9,028 bases of DNA, taken from assembly GCA_019113455.1 (NCBI GenBank), contig DXHG01000216.1, forward strand, positions 1 to 9,028, read 5' to 3'. A model generated the notes under the pieces. The model ran no database searches and was not told the origin of the DNA. It worked only from the letters and a program-made list of their open reading frames with translations. Positions 6,010 to 9,028 of the stretch are shown one piece after another. This DNA comes from Candidatus Treponema faecavium. GTDB taxonomy: Bacteria > Spirochaetota > Spirochaetia > Treponematales > Treponemataceae. A program made the translations under genes and the position numbers. The first letter of the stretch is position 1. The number at the start of each line of letters is the position of its first letter.

Positions 6010-6566
6010 GTCTTTTTGAACTGTTCTGGCTCTTTTTTTATATCGGGCTTTTTACCATTGGCGGCGGCCTTGTCGCTATCACGCTCATGTATCAGCCGCT
6101 TGTCGGCGCAGGTCTTATCAGCTCTGCGCTCTTTTACAATATGGTCGCCATATCGGAATCGACGCCGGGGCCTATCGGCATCAACATGGCGACATATGTC
6201 GGCTATGAGCTTTTCGGCCCCGCAGGCGGCGTTATCACAACCGCAGGAACGGTGCTGCCCTCGCTCATCGTGATTATCATCATCGCAAAGTATTTTGCCC
6301 GTATGCAGGCAAACGCGCTTGTGCAGGCGGCGTTTACGGGCCTGCGCCCCGCTGTTACCGGCATGATTGCGGTCGCCGCCGCGCAGGTAATGCAGATCAC
6401 GCTTGTAAACATACCGGCATTTATCGAAACAAAAGACGCCCTTCGGCTCGTAAACGTTAAAAACTGCGTGTTTTACGCGCTTTCGCTTACTGTGCTTTTA
6501 AAGATGCGCCTGCATCCGGTGTTCGTCATCCTTGCGGGCGCTGTGTTCGGCGTGCTGTTTCTGTAG
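6006..6566 (+). CDS. chrA: Short-chain CHR (chromate transporter) protein, subunit 2
   Basis: A 186-residue single-CHR-domain membrane protein, the partner of the preceding gene. FTIGGGLVAI (16-25) and STPGPIGINMATYVGY (52-67) correspond to the two signature stretches of subunit 1, and further membrane segments follow (about 74-94, 115-135, 155-185). It is close to the usual 170-200 residues of short CHR proteins and lacks the hydrophilic tail of subunit 1. ATG 6006 overlaps the upstream TGA (ATGA), and AGAGG (5991-5995) lies 10 nt upstream. An in-frame extension into the upstream gene is not CHR-like and was discarded. This is the last gene of the hisH operon. The ABC gene converges on it after 58 bp. 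Confidence 0.88.
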   Translation: MSLFELFWLFFYIGLFTIGGGLVAITLMYQPLVGAGLISSALFYNMVAISESTPGPIGINMATYVGYELFGPAGGVITTAGTVLPSLIVIIIIAKYFARMQANALVQAAFTGLRPAVTGMIAVAAAQVMQITLVNIPAFIETKDALRLVNVKNCVFYALSLTVLLKMRLHPVFVILAGAVFGVLFL

Positions 6567-6624
6567 CGGCGGCCGTTTACGGCAGCAAGCCCGCGGCGGA
6601 TCCTGCCAAGCAGCCCGCGCTCCG
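6567..6624. other. Convergent intergenic gap without a clear terminator
   Basis: 58 bp between the chrA-like operon and the minus-strand ABC gene. A small GC-rich hairpin, GCCGT/ACGGC (6572-6576 and 6579-6583), and a GGCAG/CTGCC pair (6581-6585 and 6603-6607) are present. Neither is followed by a T-run on either strand. Termination may be Rho-dependent or lie inside the opposing genes. Confidence 0.4.
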
Positions 6625-8358
6625 CTATCTGCCTTCAAACTGCGCCTGATACAGCCTGCTGTACACGCCGCCGGCGGCAAGCAGGCTCTCGTGCGTTCCT
6701 GTCTCGCAGATACCCTCGTCCTCGATAACGATGATATTGTCAGCGTTCCGCACCGTAGACAGGCGGTGTGCAATCACGAGCGTCGTGCGCCCCTTGGCAA
6801 GCTCGTCAAACGCGTGCTGAATACGCAGCTCCGTCGCCGTGTCAAGCGCGCTTGTCGCCTCGTCAAGAATCAGCACCGGCGGATTTTTGAGGAACACCCG
6901 TGCAATCGCAATGCGCTGCTTTTGCCCGCCCGAAAGCGTAATGCCCCGCTCGCCGATAATCGTGTCGTAGCCATCAGGCATGTGCATAATGTCGTCGTGT
7001 ATCTCGGCGCGCTTTGCCGCATCGACAATGTCTTCTTCGCGCGCATCTGGATTGCCGTACGCGATATTCTCGCGCACGGTTCCGGCGAACATAAACACAT
7101 CCTGCTGCACGATGCCGATATTGCGCCTGAGCGACGACACCGTTACATCGCGCACGTCATAGCCGTCTATTGTGATGCGCCCCTGCTGCACTTCGTAAAA
7201 GCGCGCAAGCAGATGGCAGAGCGTCGTCTTGCCGCCGCCCGACGGCCCCACGAGCGCCACTTTCTGCCCGGGCTCTATGCTGAAATTCACGTGAGAAAGC
7301 ACCTCAGGGCTTGTACGGTACGCAAAGCCCACGTCCTCGTAACGGATGCGCCCCTGCACCCGCGTAAGCTCGTGCGCGTTCTGCTTTTCGGGCACCTCGT
7401 CGTGCGTGTCCATGAGCTCAATAAAGCGTCCGAATCCGGCAATACCGATAGAGAACTGCTCCACAAATGCCGTAAGCCGCCGCACCGGCTGCAAACACGC
7501 AGCAACAAACAGGTTTGCCGTTATCAGGTCTGCAAGGTTCATCCGGCCAAGCATAATGAGCACGCCGCCTGCGGCAAGCACAACAATGTTGAGCGTCTGC
7601 GTTACAAAATCGGTGCTGCACTGAAAAAATGCCATATTGCGGTAATACTGTTTTTTTGCAGAGATAAACTCGCCGCACGAGCGGTCAAAGCGCTCTTCCT
7701 CAAAGCGCTCATTCGCAAACGCCTGCGTTACGCGCACACCCGAAATGCTTGACTCAATAGCGGCGTTGATGACGGCAGTCTTTTCCTTTACCCGCCGCGA
7801 CGCTCCCACCAGTTTTTTTCGCAGCAGCATCACGAGCGCGAGCATTACCGGCAGGAATACGAACAGCACAAGCGCAAGCTCCCAGCGGATAACGAGCAGC
7901 AGGATAAACGAGCCTGCGAGCGTCAGCACGGAAATTACGATATCCTCAGGCCCGTGATGCGCGAGCTCCGTGATTTCAAACAAATCGTTTGTCAGGCGCG
8001 ACATGAGATGGCCGGTGCGGTGGTTGTCATAGAACGAAAACGACTGTTTTTCCAGATGGCGGAACAGGTCGCGGCGCATGTCGCTTTCGACAAGCACACC
8101 GAACGTGTGGCCAAAGTAATTGACGAACCACGTTGCCGCCGCACGCAGCACGAACATCACAAACAGCGCCGCGATGAGCACGGCGAAAAAGCGGAACAGA
8201 TTATGAGGCAGCAGCTCCGTTACCGCAAACCGCGTGAACATGGGGAACAGCAGGTCTGTCGCCGAGATAAATGACGCGCACACCATGTCTGCCGCAAACA
8301 CTTTCCAGTGCGGCCGGTAATACGAAAAAAAGCGAAATAGCCTGTTTTTTGTTTTCAT
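6625..8358 (-). CDS. ABC half-transporter, membrane domain fused to ATPase
   Basis: A 577-residue exporter-type half-transporter. The N-terminal half is a six-helix membrane domain (about residues 15-305), with FSFYDNHRTGHLMSRLTND (107-125) as the usual cytoplasmic loop and an ASRRVKEKTAVINAAIESSISG-type coupling segment around 186-207, given here only for position. The ATPase domain has Walker A GPSGGGKTT (371-379), the Q-loop within VQQDVFMF (417-424), signature LSGGQ (475-479), Walker B VLILDE (495-500), D-loop SALD (503-506) and switch H531. All catalytic elements look intact. It should act as a homodimer or with a partner encoded elsewhere; no second half-transporter gene is next to it. 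The substrate (lipid, drug or peptide) is not evident. I chose ATG 8358 over an in-frame TTG at 8379 because that extension contains a good -10 box. Confidence 0.94.
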   Translation of the reverse strand: MKTKNRLFRFFSYYRPHWKVFAADMVCASFISATDLLFPMFTRFAVTELLPHNLFRFFAVLIAALFVMFVLRAAATWFVNYFGHTFGVLVESDMRRDLFRHLEKQSFSFYDNHRTGHLMSRLTNDLFEITELAHHGPEDIVISVLTLAGSFILLLVIRWELALVLFVFLPVMLALVMLLRKKLVGASRRVKEKTAVINAAIESSISGVRVTQAFANERFEEERFDRSCGEFISAKKQYYRNMAFFQCSTDFVTQTLNIVVLAAGGVLIMLGRMNLADLITANLFVAACLQPVRRLTAFVEQFSIGIAGFGRFIELMDTHDEVPEKQNAHELTRVQGRIRYEDVGFAYRTSPEVLSHVNFSIEPGQKVALVGPSGGGKTTLCHLLARFYEVQQGRITIDGYDVRDVTVSSLRRNIGIVQQDVFMFAGTVRENIAYGNPDAREEDIVDAAKRAEIHDDIMHMPDGYDTIIGERGITLSGGQKQRIAIARVFLKNPPVLILDEATSALDTATELRIQHAFDELAKGRTTLVIAHRLSTVRNADNIIVIEDEGICETGTHESLLAAGGVYSRLYQAQFEGR

Positions 8359-8367
8359 AGCGCCGCC

Positions 8368-8373
8368 AGTATA
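8368..8373 (-). promoter_or_regulatory. -10 box TATACT of the ABC gene
   Basis: On the minus strand TATACT (8373-8368) is preceded by CGA and ends 9 nt before ATG 8358. That predicts a transcript with only about 3 nt ahead of the start codon. The -35 region, about 17 nt further up, does not resemble TTGACA. No Shine-Dalgarno is present. Confidence 0.5.
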
Positions 8374-8486
8374 TCGCAAACGGTCTTTTTTGGGGAGAGA
8401 GGAGGGGACTTCCCTCCCAGGTCTTTCTCTTTCCCCGGCAGTGCGGGCTTGGTCCTTTGATGGTTTTCCGCAGTGCGGTAAGCTGC

Positions 8487-8514
8487 CAAGTTTAGGGCGT
8501 AAGCCCTAAACTTG
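8487..8514. repeat. Perfect 12-bp inverted repeat with a GTAA loop
   Basis: CAAGTTTAGGGC (8487-8498) pairs with GCCCTAAACTTG (8503-8514) around GTAA. In a plus-strand RNA this is a 12-bp helix capped by a GNRA tetraloop closed by a C-G pair, a very stable form. No T-run follows on either strand, so it is not a standard terminator. Confidence 0.8.
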
Positions 8515-8613
8515 CATGGGTGCAGTCGAAAGTTTTGAGTCACAGCCGCAAAACTTGACAGCTTGGTGCAAGTAAGTCGCTGCAAAGCGGCAAGTCTCTG
8601 ATCCTGTACCCAT
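8506..8613 (-). CDS. Doubtful 35-residue ORF within the repeat-like element
   Basis: This begins ATG GGT at 8613, directly after an ATATATAT tract like those before the small membrane gene and recQ, and ends at TAG inside the 12-bp hairpin. The translation starts MGTGSETCRFAATYLHQ, carries three Cys and ends APMQV. There is no Shine-Dalgarno and no recognisable domain. It overlaps the hairpins, so it may only be a by-product of the element. I list it because of its start context. Confidence 0.2.
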   Translation of the reverse strand: MGTGSETCRFAATYLHQAVKFCGCDSKLSTAPMQV

Positions 8614-8620
8614 ATATATA

Positions 8621-8734
8621 TTAATTGACTATGAGAAAAGTAAACGCCGGTGCCCTGTCTGCAAGTCTTTTCTTATACCGCTCCATTACCGGTCTGCCTG
8701 CATCCAATACATACCCGCCTGCCAATCCTCCCAT
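8621..8734 (-). CDS. Doubtful 37-residue ORF
   Basis: ATG 8734 to TAA 8621, 7 nt before the next mini-ORF start on the same strand. The peptide begins MGGLAGGYVLDAGRPVM, has a basic middle (ERYKKRLADR) and a hydrophobic end (FTFLIV). An in-frame stop immediately precedes the ATG and no Shine-Dalgarno is visible. The residue mix is protein-like, so it may be a real micro-protein, a gene remnant or chance. Confidence 0.22.
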   Translation of the reverse strand: MGGLAGGYVLDAGRPVMERYKKRLADRAPAFTFLIVN

Positions 8735-8792
8735 TTAAACAGTCTGTCGGCGCCCGTACAGCGGGAACGCGCAGTCAAAGACGCACAGCGCG

Positions 8793-9028
8793 TTACAGTG
8801 CGTTTGCCGCAGCTGCAAGTATCTGCTCAAGCGCACCAAGGCCGCCGGAAAGCGGCTTTCCGGCGGAACGCACGGCGCGCGCGGCAGCGATCCGCTCAGG
8901 CACGTCGGGGGCTTCTCCGCACCAGCGGCGTATTGCTGCCGCCTCATACGACGGGTGATTGCGCACAATCAGCACGACTGCGCCGTCGTCGGCGTGAATC
9001 ATATCGCTCCGCTTGAGCGCAGCGGCAT
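8793..9028 (-). CDS. Unrecognised protein, C-terminal part
   Basis: The minus-strand frame is open from the window edge to TAA at 8795-8793, giving 77 visible residues; third codon positions are GC-rich, as in neighbouring genes. Visible features are HADDGAVVLIVRNHPSYE (a hydrophobic strand followed by NHPSYE), a RRWCGEAPDVPERI segment, and a Gly-rich GKPLSGGLGALEQIL near the end. It looks soluble. I do not recognise the family. An ATG at 9002 could start a 69-residue protein with a weak GGAG upstream, but the frame is open beyond it, so a longer gene entering from outside is more likely. Confidence 0.6.
   Translation of the reverse strand, partial: AAALKRSDMIHADDGAVVLIVRNHPSYEAAAIRRWCGEAPDVPERIAAARAVRSAGKPLSGGLGALEQILAAAANAL

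Larger units (their letters stand above)
8395..8613. repeat. Hairpin-rich intergenic element, possible dispersed repeat
   Basis: Several repeats are packed in about 220 bp: GGAGGG/CCCTCC (8401-8406 and 8412-8417), a direct repeat CAGTGCGG (8439-8446 and 8471-8478), a 12-bp stem with a 4-nt loop (8487-8514), an 8-bp stem AAGTTTTG/CAAAACTT (8530-8537 and 8549-8556), and CGCT/AGCG around a GCAA loop (8578-8589). The look is unlike the flanking coding DNA and like a REP/MITE-type or structured-RNA element. No transposase and no clear terminal repeats are seen. Boundaries are approximate. Multi-copy status cannot be tested from one window. Confidence 0.45.
8359..8792. other. 434-bp gene-poor stretch
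   Basis: This holds the ABC promoter (about 8368-8400), the hairpin-rich element (about 8395-8613), an A/T tract (8612-8626) and two doubtful minus-strand mini-ORFs. The part from 8735 to 8792 shows nothing I can name. An open minus-strand frame from a TTG at 8585 to 8355 runs through the hairpins and the ABC start, and I do not regard it as a gene. Confidence 0.5.

Noticed and set aside
6532..7752. 406-codon plus-strand frame opposite the ABC gene
   Set aside because: It is the exact antisense of the ABC ATPase gene. The translation is rich in R, H and C with no domain sense, a GC-codon shadow.
8355..8585. 76-codon minus-strand frame starting at TTG through the intergenic element
   Set aside because: It starts at TTG without a Shine-Dalgarno, runs across three hairpins, covers the ABC promoter box and ends inside the ABC gene. 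It is most likely a by-product of the repeat-like sequence.

Overview
The window is ordinary bacterial chromosome, densely coded, with GC in the mid-to-upper 50s by eye. The protein styles (a short RecQ without HRDC, a DUF711 protein, MATE and ABC exporters, isolated hisHF) and A/T-rich promoters abutting ATG codons fit a Treponema-like spirochaete. There is no rRNA or other taxonomic marker, so this assignment is tentative. No phage, IS, CRISPR, tRNA or rRNA was seen.

Left part, plus strand: the 3' end of a PFL-family (DUF711/UPF0210) gene (1-432), a complete MATE exporter (453-1841) and a short RecQ-type helicase (1911-3440). The 3' end of recQ collides with a 73-residue single-pass membrane protein gene on the minus strand (3395-3616). 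The apparent transcription terminator of that small gene, a perfect 12-bp hairpin plus T7, lies inside recQ at 3277-3312.

Middle, plus strand: after a 286-bp non-coding stretch comes a tight four-gene operon, hisH - hisF - chrA-like 1 - chrA-like 2 (3903-6566). Its junctions overlap by 7, 4 and 4 nt. HisH and HisF are the glutaminase and cyclase subunits of imidazole glycerol phosphate synthase, and all catalytic residues I could locate are present. The two short CHR proteins look like the halves of a heteromeric chromate-type anion transporter. Why they share an operon with hisHF is not evident.

Right part, minus strand: an ABC half-transporter (6625-8358), then a 434-bp gene-poor stretch (8359-8792). 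That stretch holds a hairpin-rich, repeat-like element and two doubtful mini-ORFs. The window ends with the 3' end of an unrecognised gene (8793-9028).

The most informative pattern is how genes start. Genes that appear to head transcripts (MATE, recQ, the small membrane gene, hisH, the ABC gene) have no usable Shine-Dalgarno but an A/T-rich -10-like box 2-9 nt before ATG, suggesting leaderless or nearly leaderless mRNAs. hisF, inside the operon, has a perfect AGGAGG. I did not find a convincing new multi-gene system. The embedded antisense terminator, the leaderless-start pattern and the structured element are the items worth following up.
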